64,000 nt of DNA from Emticicia aquatica (GCF_923079645.1 NZ_CAKLPY010000001.1:1632001-1696000), one strand, 5' to 3'. Positions 9,119-17,579 are shown, counted from the stretch's first letter. The notes: generated by a model not told the origin, from the sequence alone. Numbers and translations are program-made.

Positions 9119-10258
9119 TTACTTTTTTCTTCTTTTTTTTTCTGCAACCAGTTTACTTGGTTTACGAAAATCGGTAAAAAAATGTTCTTCTACTCTTCTA
9201 AGAGCAAATCCATCATCAAAAAGTTCTACCGAATATGTCCGTTTAAACTTAAAGTCATCCAAACTAGCATATCCCCCTTTAAGAGTCAATGTGAATAGAT
9301 TATTTTCAGCATCATAAAACCACGACGTTTCGTCTGTATCAATATCGAGAAAATCAACACCCGCACAAACTCTTACTTTTGGGTCACTTTCATAATCATA
9401 TTCAATCTTTGCATCAGGCATTAAACGCATCACCAAATTGTTGATTGTTAATTTTGATTCATCATAAGGAGTTAAATAAATATCGCCTCTTTCAATTTTA
9501 TTTTTGACCAAAATCCAACGTTTATTTTTATCGAATAAGTCCTTGTTTTGTTCAAAATAATTAATTTTTGATGGTGGTAAAGAAGTTATTGGCTGTGTTT
9601 CGACCAAATTATCTGATTTCAAAACCTTCGCTTCGGTCGAAGCAATTAATTGATTTTCAGAAACTGGTTTTGGTTCTACCTTATCAATTGAAATATTTTG
9701 TGAAGCCTTTGGCTGTATTCTTGCAGGATAAATATTTTTTGTAACTGGCTTATTTTTAGATAAAATAACAGCCGAATTCTTCTTCTTAGTTTCGGCAACG
9801 ACTATTTTTTTATGTTTTAAATCTTCAAAAAAAACGTCTTTTTCTTTTATCAGAATGAACCCATCAGTTACTGGTTCGATTTTATATTCACGCTTAAACT
9901 TAAAATCATCAATACTTGCATAACCACCTTTTATTGTCAAAGTACATATATTAGTTAAAGTATCAAAAGTCCATGAACTTTCATCGGTATCAATATCAAG
10001 GTAATTTATACTTGAACTTACAGGAAAATTTGGATTAGTTTCGTAATCATAAGATATTCTTGCATCTTTATCAAAAGACAAAACCAAAGTATTGACCTTT
10101 AGTTTTGATTTTTTATAAGAAGTTAAGAAAATTTCGTTTTTTTCTATTCTATTATTGACTAAAATCCAACGATTTCCTTCTTTAAAAAGAGGAGTATTTT
10201 GGGCTTTTAATGAGAAGAAAGATAAACTTAAAATACCGATTTTAATAAAGTTATTCAT
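9119..10258 (-). CDS. secreted protein with two tandem copies of one domain
   Basis: I do not recognise a named family. After a signal peptide (MNNFIKIGILSLSFFSLKA) it carries two clearly homologous domains at about residues 27-145 and 245-365. Both contain RWILV.N.IE, then YDYE, DIDTDE.SW and LTLKGGYAS(I/L)DDFKFKR. The Lys/Ser/Pro-rich linker between them is poorly conserved. The C terminus is basic (KKRRKK). It lies 31 bp downstream of the M1 peptidase start and 35 bp from the LolE-type permease on the same strand, so it may be co-transcribed with the permease. A periplasmic or surface lipocalin-like role is conceivable but unsupported. Confidence 0.8.
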   Translation of the reverse strand: MNNFIKIGILSLSFFSLKAQNTPLFKEGNRWILVNNRIEKNEIFLTSYKKSKLKVNTLVLSFDKDARISYDYETNPNFPVSSSINYLDIDTDESSWTFDTLTNICTLTIKGGYASIDDFKFKREYKIEPVTDGFILIKEKDVFFEDLKHKKIVVAETKKKNSAVILSKNKPVTKNIYPARIQPKASQNISIDKVEPKPVSENQLIASTEAKVLKSDNLVETQPITSLPPSKINYFEQNKDLFDKNKRWILVKNKIERGDIYLTPYDESKLTINNLVMRLMPDAKIEYDYESDPKVRVCAGVDFLDIDTDETSWFYDAENNLFTLTLKGGYASLDDFKFKRTYSVELFDDGFALRRVEEHFFTDFRKPSKLVAEKKRRKK

Positions 10259-10292
10259 TTAGTTTCAGTAAATACAATTCAAAATCGTTTAA

Positions 10293-11498
10293 TTATAGAT
10301 TGTTTGCAGCACGTTTTGCGGGTAAATAAGATGCCAATAGCGTAATAATAATAATGGCAACAGCCGTCAAAATGAAGTCTAAAACGTGCATTTTTACTGG
10401 ATAAGCATCAATAATTGCACTTTGCATACCCATTTTTACAAAACCGTACTTTTCTTGAATAAAACAAATTATTCCTCCCAAAATCAAGCCCACAATAGCT
10501 CCAATAAATGAAACCAATGCTCCTTCTGAGAAAAAAATTCTTTTCACAAGACTAGCATCTGCTCCCATAGCGAAAAGGGTTTTAAGGTCTTGTTTTTTAT
10601 CAATTACGAGCATTGTTAAAGAAAAGAAAATATTAAATGAAGCAATGCCAATAATGAACACTAATGCTATAAAAATGAATAGTTTCTCGATTTTTATAGC
10701 CCTAAAAAGCGTGGCGTTTTGTTCATCTTGATTTTGAATCAGGTATTTTTCGCCCAAAATACTTCGTATTTTATCTTGAGTTTTAGCAATATCAACATTA
10801 GGTTTCATCTGGACTTCAATCGCACTTCTACGATTTCCATATTCGGTCAATTGTTTTGTAACTTCAATCGGAACATAAACAAAGTCATCATGAAACTGCT
10901 CTAAAGAATAAACGCCCGAAATATTAATCAATTGCCTATTAATATTATCATCTGGGTTTAAGGAAATTGTTTTTTTATTGCGAGGATACCAAATTTCTAA
11001 AGGTTCAATAACATTTTGCAATGAAATATTCAAGGCAGCATAAACATTTCCTCCAATAAAAGCATAATCAACACTATCTTTTGTCAACACAAAATCGCCC
11101 TCAACCAATGATTTTTTAAGCGAACTATTTGCCTGAAAAGTCGTATCAACACCTTTCAATGTTACCACCATTTGGGCATTTTCGTATTTAACCAAAGCAT
11201 TATCCTGAATCACTTCGGTTACGTACCAAATATCTTTTATCGCTTTTATTTGTTCTAACTTTGTTTTGTCCAAAAGAAAACTTTTACCCTCTTTGGCAGT
11301 AATTCTTATATCAGGGTCAAACGATTTAAAAATCTTGCGATTCAAATCTTCTAATCCATTAAAAACCGATAAAACGATGACCAATGCCATTGTTCCAATG
11401 CCAATTCCAAGCATCGAAATAATCGAAATAAAATTGATAAAACTCTTCTTTTTTTTCGAGAAAAAGTACCTTTTGGCGATTAAAAATGAAAGATTCAA
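10293..11498 (-). CDS. ABC transporter permease, FtsX/LolE type
   Basis: A 401-aa inner-membrane permease: first helix at about residues 22-46 (FINFISIISMLGIGIGTMAL), a periplasmic domain, then three C-terminal helices from about 265. The start NLSFLIAKRYFFSKKKKSFIN is typical of Bacteroidota LolE-like permeases. It probably helps export or sort lipoproteins with a LolD ATPase; the nearest ATPase candidate is far away at 45245. It follows rbfA by 47 bp on the same strand. It is a distant homologue of the permease at 4047, not a recent duplicate. Confidence 0.88.
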   Translation of the reverse strand: MNLSFLIAKRYFFSKKKKSFINFISIISMLGIGIGTMALVIVLSVFNGLEDLNRKIFKSFDPDIRITAKEGKSFLLDKTKLEQIKAIKDIWYVTEVIQDNALVKYENAQMVVTLKGVDTTFQANSSLKKSLVEGDFVLTKDSVDYAFIGGNVYAALNISLQNVIEPLEIWYPRNKKTISLNPDDNINRQLINISGVYSLEQFHDDFVYVPIEVTKQLTEYGNRRSAIEVQMKPNVDIAKTQDKIRSILGEKYLIQNQDEQNATLFRAIKIEKLFIFIALVFIIGIASFNIFFSLTMLVIDKKQDLKTLFAMGADASLVKRIFFSEGALVSFIGAIVGLILGGIICFIQEKYGFVKMGMQSAIIDAYPVKMHVLDFILTAVAIIIITLLASYLPAKRAANNL

Positions 11499-11545
11499 AA
11501 TGTTTCAGATTAATTTAGAAGATTAAATTAAAAATTCCATTTGAT

Positions 11546-11917
11546 TTACTCTTCGTCAGCAGGTGCTGGAGGAATAACAATATTCGCAAAAAGTGCGTCC
11601 ATTTTTTGAGCATATTCAGCAGTATCATCTATATAAAATTGTAAAAAAGGTACAATTCTTAATTGATGTCGTACTCGTTCACCCAAGTTATTTCTGATAA
11701 CTTTACTGTTTTCTCTAATAATTTGCAACAAGCCTTCACGGTCTTTAGTCAATAAAAAGCTTAAATATACCCTCGCAATGGCAAGGTCAGGTGTTATTTT
11801 CACATCAGTAATTGTAACAAATGCTCCATCAAATAATTGCTTCAAATCTTTCTGAAAAATCTCTCCCAAATCTTTCTGTATTTGCTTTGCTACTTGTCTC
11901 TGTCTTTTCGATTCCAT
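11546..11917 (-). CDS. rbfA: 30S ribosome-binding factor A
   Basis: A KH-fold protein that binds the small ribosomal subunit and helps mature the 16S rRNA 5' end. The 123-aa length is normal. The start ESKRQRQVAKQIQKDLGEIFQ and the ITDVKITPDLAIARVYLSF block are family hallmarks. The C-terminal acidic tail (PAPADEE) is short. It is first in a minus-strand run with the LolE-like permease. Confidence 0.95.
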   Translation of the reverse strand: MESKRQRQVAKQIQKDLGEIFQKDLKQLFDGAFVTITDVKITPDLAIARVYLSFLLTKDREGLLQIIRENSKVIRNNLGERVRHQLRIVPFLQFYIDDTAEYAQKMDALFANIVIPPAPADEE

Positions 11918-12084
11918 TTTTTTGTTAATTTCTAAACTCTAATAAAAGGAAGTATTTAATTCACTTTTTCTTCAAAACGTAGAATTTATTAAAACTTCCG
12001 CTCAATCATTCATTATTTTATGCAAATATCCGCAAATTTTCGGGTTAATTAAAGTAAAGTTTCTCACATCAACTACTTTTTTCA

Positions 12085-12092
12085 TAACTTTG
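12085..12092 (+). promoter_or_regulatory. -7 box TAACTTTG overlapping the nominal ATG of 12090
   Basis: It matches TAnnTTTG. A TTTC at 12060-12063 lies 21 bp upstream, a fair -33 position. Because the box overlaps the ATG at 12090, transcription would begin downstream of that ATG, favouring the in-frame TTG at 12117 as the true start. Confidence 0.45.
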
Positions 12093-13526
12093 TGGGATAA
12101 ACTAATCTTTACGACCTTGCTAACATTTTTTAGATTAAATTCATTATTCCATATTTTTTCACTGCTTTTCTTGGTTGTGATTGTCAAGCTGCCATTTTTC
12201 GGAGAAAAGTTACCCCTTCTTCTGCCCGAATTAGAATGGATGCTCGTTGGTGAAAAAATCCATAAAGGGAGTTTTCTTTATAAGGAAGTTTGGACAAACG
12301 TAGGGCCATTTTCAGCACTTGTATATTGGGCAATTGATGCTTCCTTTGGTAAAGTTCAATATATTTATGAATTTATTGCAATACTAGTTGTTTACTTCCA
12401 AGCATTATATTTCACTTTTGTTTGTAATACTCGACAAACATTTCTTGAAAAAAACTACGCTCCTGGGCTTATTTATGTGCTTTTGATGAGTCTTTCTTTT
12501 GATATGAGTAAACTTTCGCCAGTATTATTATCAACTACTTTTCTGTTGTTTGCTTTCAATAAACTAATCAAACAAATGGAACGTAGAGAAGGGGTTTCGG
12601 ATGAAGTATTTGAAGTCGGCCTTTACATTGGTATTGCAGCATTGTTTCATCAACCATCATTAATTTTTATTCCTTGGAGTATTGCAAGTCTAATCTTTTT
12701 CACCAATGCAAATCTTCGTCAACACTTTTTGGCTTTACTTGGCTTTATTTTACCTCTATTTTTGACTGGTTTATATTTTTATTTTTACAATAGTCTTGAC
12801 GAATTCAAATACAACTGGTTCAGTGGAATTTTCAAAATCAAACAATATAGTTTAGAAGATTTCAAAAGTGCCTTGATTGCCATTACAGTTCCATCAGCAT
12901 TGACTATTTTAGGTTTTTTACGTCAAACTCGTGTAAGTAGATATAACAGTTATCAGCAGCGAACGCAACAAATCATGTTAATTTGGGGAATCACAGCTCT
13001 ATTAGCTTTATTTCTTTCACCGAATGTTGCTCCGATGCAATTTATTATCTTAGTGCCTTGTTTTGCATTTTTCATCACTGGTTTCTTTTTGCATGTAAAA
13101 GGTGCTTTTATGCCTGAAATACTTTTTACGGTACTCTTTATTTTTATTGTGTTTTTTCAATTTCAAGGAGTAACACCTTTGTTCGGAAAAGGATTTGAAC
13201 AACTTGCTGATATGCGAGTAAAACCGCAGGAATTACCCGAATTAATGAAAGGACAAAAAATGTTAGTTATTGGAGAACGAATTGATGAATACCGTTTTGG
13301 TGAATCTGCAACGTGTTACCTCAACTGGGATTTATCAAAAATTGACTTAGAAAACCCCGATAATTACGAAAGTATCATCAATATTTTTGATAACTTTAAG
13401 AAAGACCCACCAACCATTATTATTGATAAACAGAATGTTATTCCCAAGATTTTTATGAGAATTCCAGCGTTAGCTTCAGATTATAAATCAACAAATTTGA
13501 AAGGAATTTATCAAAGGAAATTTTAA
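12090..13526 (+). CDS. multi-spanning inner-membrane protein (DUF6427-like)
   Basis: About 11 hydrophobic segments over residues 14-375 followed by a soluble C-terminal domain of about 100 residues (from KGQKMLVIGERIDEYRF). It resembles Bacteroidota DUF6427-type membrane proteins of unknown function, with loops reminiscent of GT-C glycosyltransferase folds (LPELEWMLVGEKI after helix 1), but no catalytic motif is evident. Start choice: ATG 12090 is the longest frame, yet a -7 box overlaps it, so TTG 12117, giving LTFFRLNSLF, is a plausible real start. It is transcribed away from rbfA and ends at a strong shared terminator before rpiB. Confidence 0.75.
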   Translation: MWDKLIFTTLLTFFRLNSLFHIFSLLFLVVIVKLPFFGEKLPLLLPELEWMLVGEKIHKGSFLYKEVWTNVGPFSALVYWAIDASFGKVQYIYEFIAILVVYFQALYFTFVCNTRQTFLEKNYAPGLIYVLLMSLSFDMSKLSPVLLSTTFLLFAFNKLIKQMERREGVSDEVFEVGLYIGIAALFHQPSLIFIPWSIASLIFFTNANLRQHFLALLGFILPLFLTGLYFYFYNSLDEFKYNWFSGIFKIKQYSLEDFKSALIAITVPSALTILGFLRQTRVSRYNSYQQRTQQIMLIWGITALLALFLSPNVAPMQFIILVPCFAFFITGFFLHVKGAFMPEILFTVLFIFIVFFQFQGVTPLFGKGFEQLADMRVKPQELPELMKGQKMLVIGERIDEYRFGESATCYLNWDLSKIDLENPDNYESIINIFDNFKKDPPTIIIDKQNVIPKIFMRIPALASDYKSTNLKGIYQRKF

Positions 13527-13529
13527 CAA

Positions 13530-13567
13530 AAAAGGTCATTAATGGAATATATCCTTAATGACCTTTT
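13530..13567. terminator. bidirectional terminator, 12090 gene / rpiB
   Basis: A 13-bp perfect stem, AAAAGGTCATTAA with its complement, and a 12-base loop lie between convergent genes. Confidence 0.85.
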
Positions 13568-13573
13568 TACTAA

Positions 13574-14002
13574 TTAGCAAGCAATTTTATCAGCTCTGCG
13601 TCCATGTCTTCCGCCTTCAAAAGGAGTAGTTAGAAAGGTTTTAACACATTCTAACGCTAGTTCAATATCAATAAAACGTGCTGGCAAACAAATAACATTG
13701 GCATTATTATGTTGGCGAATCAACTCTGCTACTTCAACATTCCAAGCTAAACCTGCCCTGATTCCTTTATGATGATTGGCAGTCATACAAACGCCATTTC
13801 CACTACCACAAATCAAAATGCCAAATTCATATTCACCATTTTCTACTGCACTTGCCAATGGATGTGCAGTATCTGGATAATCCATAGATTCTGGCAAATA
13901 AGGACCATAATCTGCCGTTTCAAAATTTTGTTCTTGAAGCCAACGAAGAATTATTTTTTTGTATTCAAATCCAGCGTGGTCACCTGCAATCGCTACTTTC
14001 AT
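13574..14002 (-). CDS. rpiB: ribose 5-phosphate isomerase B
   Basis: Interconverts ribose 5-phosphate and ribulose 5-phosphate in the pentose phosphate pathway. The 142-aa length is normal for the RpiB/LacAB family. Visible motifs: GDHAGFEYK at 7-15, DYPDTAHPLA at 41-50, and ICGSGNGVCM around Cys65, the usual catalytic base. C-terminal RRADKI is conserved. The gene is divergent from the LOG-family gene, across a 231-bp region with an unusual hairpin set. Confidence 0.95.
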   Translation of the reverse strand: MKVAIAGDHAGFEYKKIILRWLQEQNFETADYGPYLPESMDYPDTAHPLASAVENGEYEFGILICGSGNGVCMTANHHKGIRAGLAWNVEVAELIRQHNNANVICLPARFIDIELALECVKTFLTTPFEGGRHGRRADKIAC

Positions 14003-14132
14003 TATTTTAAATCCCCATCCTTCTGAGAAGAATTTTTGTTATAAATTTTACTTATTTTGGGGTTATTTATCAAAGTAAAATTCATTTTTTTTATTTTAAA
14101 CTTTTTTGTGCAAATATACGTTTTCAATATCC

Positions 14133-14167
14133 AATTCTTCTCAAAAATTAGAGAAGAATTGTTTTTT
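14133..14167 (+). terminator. terminator-like hairpin in a divergent promoter region
   Basis: AATTCTTCTC (14133-14142) pairs with GAGAAGAATT (14151-14160), followed by G and T7. This looks like an intrinsic terminator on the plus strand, placed upstream of the LOG gene where no gene ends. A second GAGAAGAATT lies at 14025-14034, so two alternative pairings are possible. Confidence 0.5.
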
Positions 14168-14233
14168 TAGTAAATAAAATTTACCTTCAACGATAAAATA
14201 GTAGCTATTTTGATACAACAAACAAATAAAAAT

Positions 14234-14962
14234 ATGACAGAAAAAGTAATTGAACTCAACGAAGAAGAACTTATTCGTGAAGCATTTGAAGAAAAAGGTT
14301 GGAATGAAATTCAAAGCCAAGACTCATGGCAAATATTAAAAACAGTGGCAGAATTCGTGGATGGATTTGACCGATTAGCCAAAATTGGCCCTTGTGTAAC
14401 TATTTACGGCTCGGCAAGAACCAAACCTGAACATAAATATTATTTACTTTCGGAAGAAATAGCAGCAAAATTAGTCGCAAAAGGTTATGGTGTAATTACA
14501 GGTGGTGGGCCAGGCGTTATGGAAGCTGGTAATAAAGGAGCAAGTTTAAATGGTGGAAAGTCAGTTGGTTTGAATATTAAACTACCATTTGAACAAGTAC
14601 CAAATAAATATGTCGACCCAGATAAAAGTATCAATTTTGATTACTTTTTCGCAAGAAAGGTTTGTTTTATGAAGTATTCTCAAGGTTTTGTGGTAATGCC
14701 TGGTGGATTTGGCACTTTAGATGAATTGTTTGAAGCTTTAACGTTAATTCAAACTAAAAAAATTGCTCGATTCCCAATTGTTATGGTTGGAAGTGAATAT
14801 TGGAAAGGATTGCTCGACTGGTTAAACCAAACGATGTGTGAAAGAGAAAAAAATATAAATCCAGAAGATATGAATTTGATAAAACTTGTAGATACAGCAG
14901 AGGATGCTGTCAAAGTAATTGATGAATTCTATGGCAAGTACTTATTAAAACCAAACTTCTAA
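14234..14962 (+). CDS. LOG family protein (TIGR00730 Rossmann fold)
   Basis: Family of nucleotide-binding proteins that includes the LOG phosphoribohydrolases, which release free cytokinin bases from their nucleotides, and related nucleotide 5'-monophosphate nucleosidases. GGGPGVMEAGNKGA and PGGFGTLDE are the canonical nucleotide-binding and catalytic motifs. ATG 14234 is chosen over an in-frame TTG at 14210 because MTEKVIELNEEE is the natural N terminus and TTG 14210 overlaps a weak TATTTTG box. Predicted length is 242 aa. The bacterial role is probably nucleotide salvage; no partner gene adjoins it. Confidence 0.88.
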   Translation: MTEKVIELNEEELIREAFEEKGWNEIQSQDSWQILKTVAEFVDGFDRLAKIGPCVTIYGSARTKPEHKYYLLSEEIAAKLVAKGYGVITGGGPGVMEAGNKGASLNGGKSVGLNIKLPFEQVPNKYVDPDKSINFDYFFARKVCFMKYSQGFVVMPGGFGTLDELFEALTLIQTKKIARFPIVMVGSEYWKGLLDWLNQTMCEREKNINPEDMNLIKLVDTAEDAVKVIDEFYGKYLLKPNF

Positions 14963-14978
14963 TTACTAAAATATATGA

Positions 14979-15024
14979 ATTAGGGATGAATAATAAATTT
15001 AAAAATTTATTATTCATCCCTAAT
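14979..15024. terminator. 22-bp perfect hairpin terminator
   Basis: The arm beginning ATTAGGGATG pairs perfectly over 22 bp with a 2-base loop and is followed by T6. It lies between the convergent LOG and bacilliredoxin genes and should work in both directions. Confidence 0.9.
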
Positions 15025-15027
15025 TTT

Positions 15028-15462
15028 TTATGCTTCTTCAGCACAGATTTCATCAAAAACTGCAGATAAATGCGATGCAATCATTTCTGCCGAACGACCT
15101 TCAATGTGGTGTCTTTCAATAAAATGAGCAATTTCTCCATCTTTAAAAATCGCAATTGCAGGCGACGATGGCGGAAATGGAATATATGAACGCATTTGTT
15201 GAACAGCATCTGTATCTACACCCGCAAATACGGTTACTAATGAATCAGGTTTCAGTTCTGACCTCTGCAAAGCTAACTTCACACCTGGACGGCAAGTACC
15301 AGCGGCACATCCACAAACTGAATTAATAACAACCAATGAAGTTCCTTCTTGGTTGGTCATAAAATTATCTACATCTGACGGTGTCAGTAATTCTTGAAAA
15401 CCAGCATTTACTAAGTCGGCTTTCATGGGTGCTACTAAATGAGGAGGATACATAATATTCAA
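15028..15462 (-). CDS. bacilliredoxin, BrxA/BrxB (YphP/YqiW) family
   Basis: Thioredoxin-fold protein that removes bacillithiol from S-bacillithiolated proteins. The active site is the family's Cys-Gly-Cys at residues 50-52 in NSVCGCAAGTCRPG, and MYPPHLVAPMKADL is the conserved N terminus. Length is 144 aa. It follows sufS-sufE-sufT on the same strand, an arrangement that suggests a link with Fe-S biogenesis or thiol repair. A bacillithiol transferase-like gene at 46929 supports bacillithiol use in this organism. Confidence 0.92.
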   Translation of the reverse strand: MNIMYPPHLVAPMKADLVNAGFQELLTPSDVDNFMTNQEGTSLVVINSVCGCAAGTCRPGVKLALQRSELKPDSLVTVFAGVDTDAVQQMRSYIPFPPSSPAIAIFKDGEIAHFIERHHIEGRSAEMIASHLSAVFDEICAEEA

Positions 15463-15545
15463 ACCCCCGACCCCTAAAGGGGAGTTTTAAATTGTTAATT
15501 TTATTGCTAACTAGCTAAAAAGAGAGGGGTCAAAATCCCTTTTCA
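15461..15545. repeat. G/C-run inverted repeat, probable dispersed intergenic element
   Basis: AAACCCCCGACCCCTAAAGG and an inverted GACCCCT copy (AGGGGTC at 15525-15531) enclose about 50 AT-rich bases. The base composition stands out from the surroundings. From memory, similar CCCCTAAAGGGG elements recur between genes in many Bacteroidota. No second copy is evident in this window. Confidence 0.45.
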
Positions 15546-15556
15546 GTAGATAGTTT

Positions 15557-15868
15557 TTACATAAATCCGAGTTCGAGTTTCGCAACTTCTGACATCATTT
15601 CGGTTGAATAAGGTGGGTCGAAAGTAAGTTCAACACTCACATCGCTTACACCTTCAATTTCACGAATTTTCTGTTCAATTTCAACTGGAATTGATTCAGC
15701 AGATGGACACGAAGGTGAAGTCAGTGTCATTAAAACATAAATATTATTTACAGGAAATACTTTTATGTCATAAATCAAACCTAATTCATACACATCAACT
15801 GGAATTTCTGGGTCATAAACCAGCTTTATTGCCTCGATTACTTTATCTTTTAATTCTTGGTCAGTCAT
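15557..15868 (-). CDS. MIP18/DUF59 family Fe-S assembly protein (SufT-like)
   Basis: A 103-aa DUF59 protein, related to SufT and the eukaryotic CIA factor MIP18, which helps mature or deliver Fe-S clusters. YDPEIPVDVYELGLIYDI (19-36) and TLTSPSCPSAESIP with Cys54 are the family hallmarks. It sits 38 bp downstream of sufE and upstream of the bacilliredoxin. A -7 box 18 bases before its ATG suggests it can also be transcribed separately from sufSE. Confidence 0.92.
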   Translation of the reverse strand: MTDQELKDKVIEAIKLVYDPEIPVDVYELGLIYDIKVFPVNNIYVLMTLTSPSCPSAESIPVEIEQKIREIEGVSDVSVELTFDPPYSTEMMSEVAKLELGFM

Positions 15869-15885
15869 CTTATTTAATTCAAAAT

Positions 15886-15893
15886 CAAAAATA
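15886..15893 (-). promoter_or_regulatory. -7 box TATTTTTG for the SufT-like gene
   Basis: A perfect TAnnTTTG on the minus strand lies in the sufE-sufT gap, 18 bases upstream of the ATG at 15868. Confidence 0.45.
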
Positions 15894-15906
15894 TATGAGT
15901 TTTTAC

Positions 15907-16326
15907 TTAATCATTTGCCTGATAGGCAATTGCGTAAGCTTTCATTTGTTTAACCATTGAAGCCAATCCGTTTGAGCGAGTTTGGGCCAAATGACTTGCC
16001 AACCCAACTTTATCAATAAAATATAAATTGGCGGTAGCAATTTCTTCTGGTGTATGATTTGTCATTACTTTTACTAGCATACTCACCAAACCTTTCACAA
16101 TAATAGCTTCACTATCGGCTTCAAAAAAAAGTTTTCCATCTTTTTTGTAAGCGTGTAACCAAACTATTGACTGACACCCTTTAATAATATTATCTTCATT
16201 TTTATACTCATCGGCCAACTTAGGTAATTTTTTTCCCAAATCAATAATGTATTCGTACTTTCCTTCCCAATCATCAAAGAGGTCGAATTCTTCAATTATT
16301 TCGTCTTGTATTTCGTTTATGGTCAT
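15907..16326 (-). CDS. sufE: SufE family cysteine desulfuration protein
   Basis: Takes persulfide sulfur from SufS and passes it to the Fe-S scaffold. The sulfur-accepting Cys51 (numbered from ATG 16326) lies in IIKGCQSIVWL, the conserved SufE loop. MTINEIQDEIIEEF matches the usual N terminus, so 16326 is preferred to the ATG three codons upstream at 16335. Length is 139 aa. It follows sufS by about 30 bp on the same strand. Confidence 0.93.
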   Translation of the reverse strand: MTINEIQDEIIEEFDLFDDWEGKYEYIIDLGKKLPKLADEYKNEDNIIKGCQSIVWLHAYKKDGKLFFEADSEAIIVKGLVSMLVKVMTNHTPEEIATANLYFIDKVGLASHLAQTRSNGLASMVKQMKAYAIAYQAND

Positions 16327-16355
16327 ATTCAACATGCTCTAATGTGCCTTTGCAC

Positions 16356-17579
16356 TTACAAAACCATTTTTTTAACTTTATGAATTCCTGCTACTAGTTT
16401 ATCAATTTCTTCGATAGTATTATAAACAGCAAAAGATGCTCTTGAAGTTCCTGGAATTTTCAAACGACTCATCAAAGGTTGAGTGCAATGATGTCCAGTT
16501 CGAACAGCAATTCCTTGTTGGTCAAGAATAACACCAACATCTTGCGGATGAATTCCATCCAAAACAAACGAAATTACTGAAACTTTTTCTTTTGCTTGAC
16601 CCACAATTCTTAACCCTTCAATTTCACTCAATTGTTGCGTGGCATATACCAACAGTTCGTCTTCGTAAGCAGCAATATTTGCTTTTCCCAAGCCATTAAT
16701 ATAATCAATAGCAAATTTTACTGCTACAACATCGGCAATATTTGGTGTTCCAGCTTCAAATTTATAAGGTAATTCGTTATAAGTTGTTTTCTCAAAAGTA
16801 ACTTCTTTAATCATTTCGCCCCCTCCACGATATGGAGGCATCGCATTCAAAAGGTCTTTTTTTCCATATAAAGCACCCATTCCAGTCGGTCCAAATATTT
16901 TATGGGCAGAAAAAACATAGAAATCAGCATCCAAAGTTTGTACATCAATAGTAATATGTGACGCAGCCTGAGCACCATCAATTAAGACCTTCGCCCCTAC
17001 TTCATGAGCTTTTTCAATAATAATCTTAATTGGATTAATCGTACCTAAGGCATTAGAAACATGTACGACCGAAACAAATTTTGTTTTTTCTGAAAGCATT
17101 TTTTCATACTCTTCCAAAATCAAATCTCCATTGTCATCAATTGGTATTACTCGAAGAATACAACCTTTTTCTTCACAAAGCATTTGCCATGGAACAATAT
17201 TTGAATGGTGTTCCAAAGTACTGATGATAATTTCGTCACCTTCTTTCAAAAATTTTCTACCATAAGTCTGTGCAACCAAATTAATTCCATCAGTTGTGCC
17301 GTATGTTAAAATAATTTCTTCTTTATATTTTGCGTTCAGAAATTGTTGAATAGCTGTACGAGATTCTTCAAAAGCTGATGTTGCTTTTTCAGCTAAAAAG
17401 TGAATTCCACGATGAATATTTGCATTGTAATGTCCATAATAATTAGCCAATGCATCCAAAACCACTAATGGTTTTTGTGTTGTTGCGGCATTATCAAAGT
17501 AAACTAAGTTTTTACCGTTAATCTTTTCATCAAGAATTGGAAAATCTTGACGAATTTTATTTATATCTAAAATTGACAT
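16356..17579 (-). CDS. sufS: SufS cysteine desulfurase
   Basis: PLP-dependent class V aminotransferase-fold enzyme that converts cysteine to alanine and an enzyme-bound persulfide for Fe-S assembly. PLP Lys227 lies in FSAHKIFGPTGMG and the persulfide Cys365 in RTGHHCTQPLM. Thr/His contacts lie in STLEHHSNIVPWQ. Length 407 aa is normal. It heads a minus-strand group sufS-sufE-sufT-bacilliredoxin. The expected sufB, sufC and sufD genes are not upstream, where a methyltransferase and clpC are found. Confidence 0.95.
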   Translation of the reverse strand: MSILDINKIRQDFPILDEKINGKNLVYFDNAATTQKPLVVLDALANYYGHYNANIHRGIHFLAEKATSAFEESRTAIQQFLNAKYKEEIILTYGTTDGINLVAQTYGRKFLKEGDEIIISTLEHHSNIVPWQMLCEEKGCILRVIPIDDNGDLILEEYEKMLSEKTKFVSVVHVSNALGTINPIKIIIEKAHEVGAKVLIDGAQAASHITIDVQTLDADFYVFSAHKIFGPTGMGALYGKKDLLNAMPPYRGGGEMIKEVTFEKTTYNELPYKFEAGTPNIADVVAVKFAIDYINGLGKANIAAYEDELLVYATQQLSEIEGLRIVGQAKEKVSVISFVLDGIHPQDVGVILDQQGIAVRTGHHCTQPLMSRLKIPGTSRASFAVYNTIEEIDKLVAGIHKVKKMVL

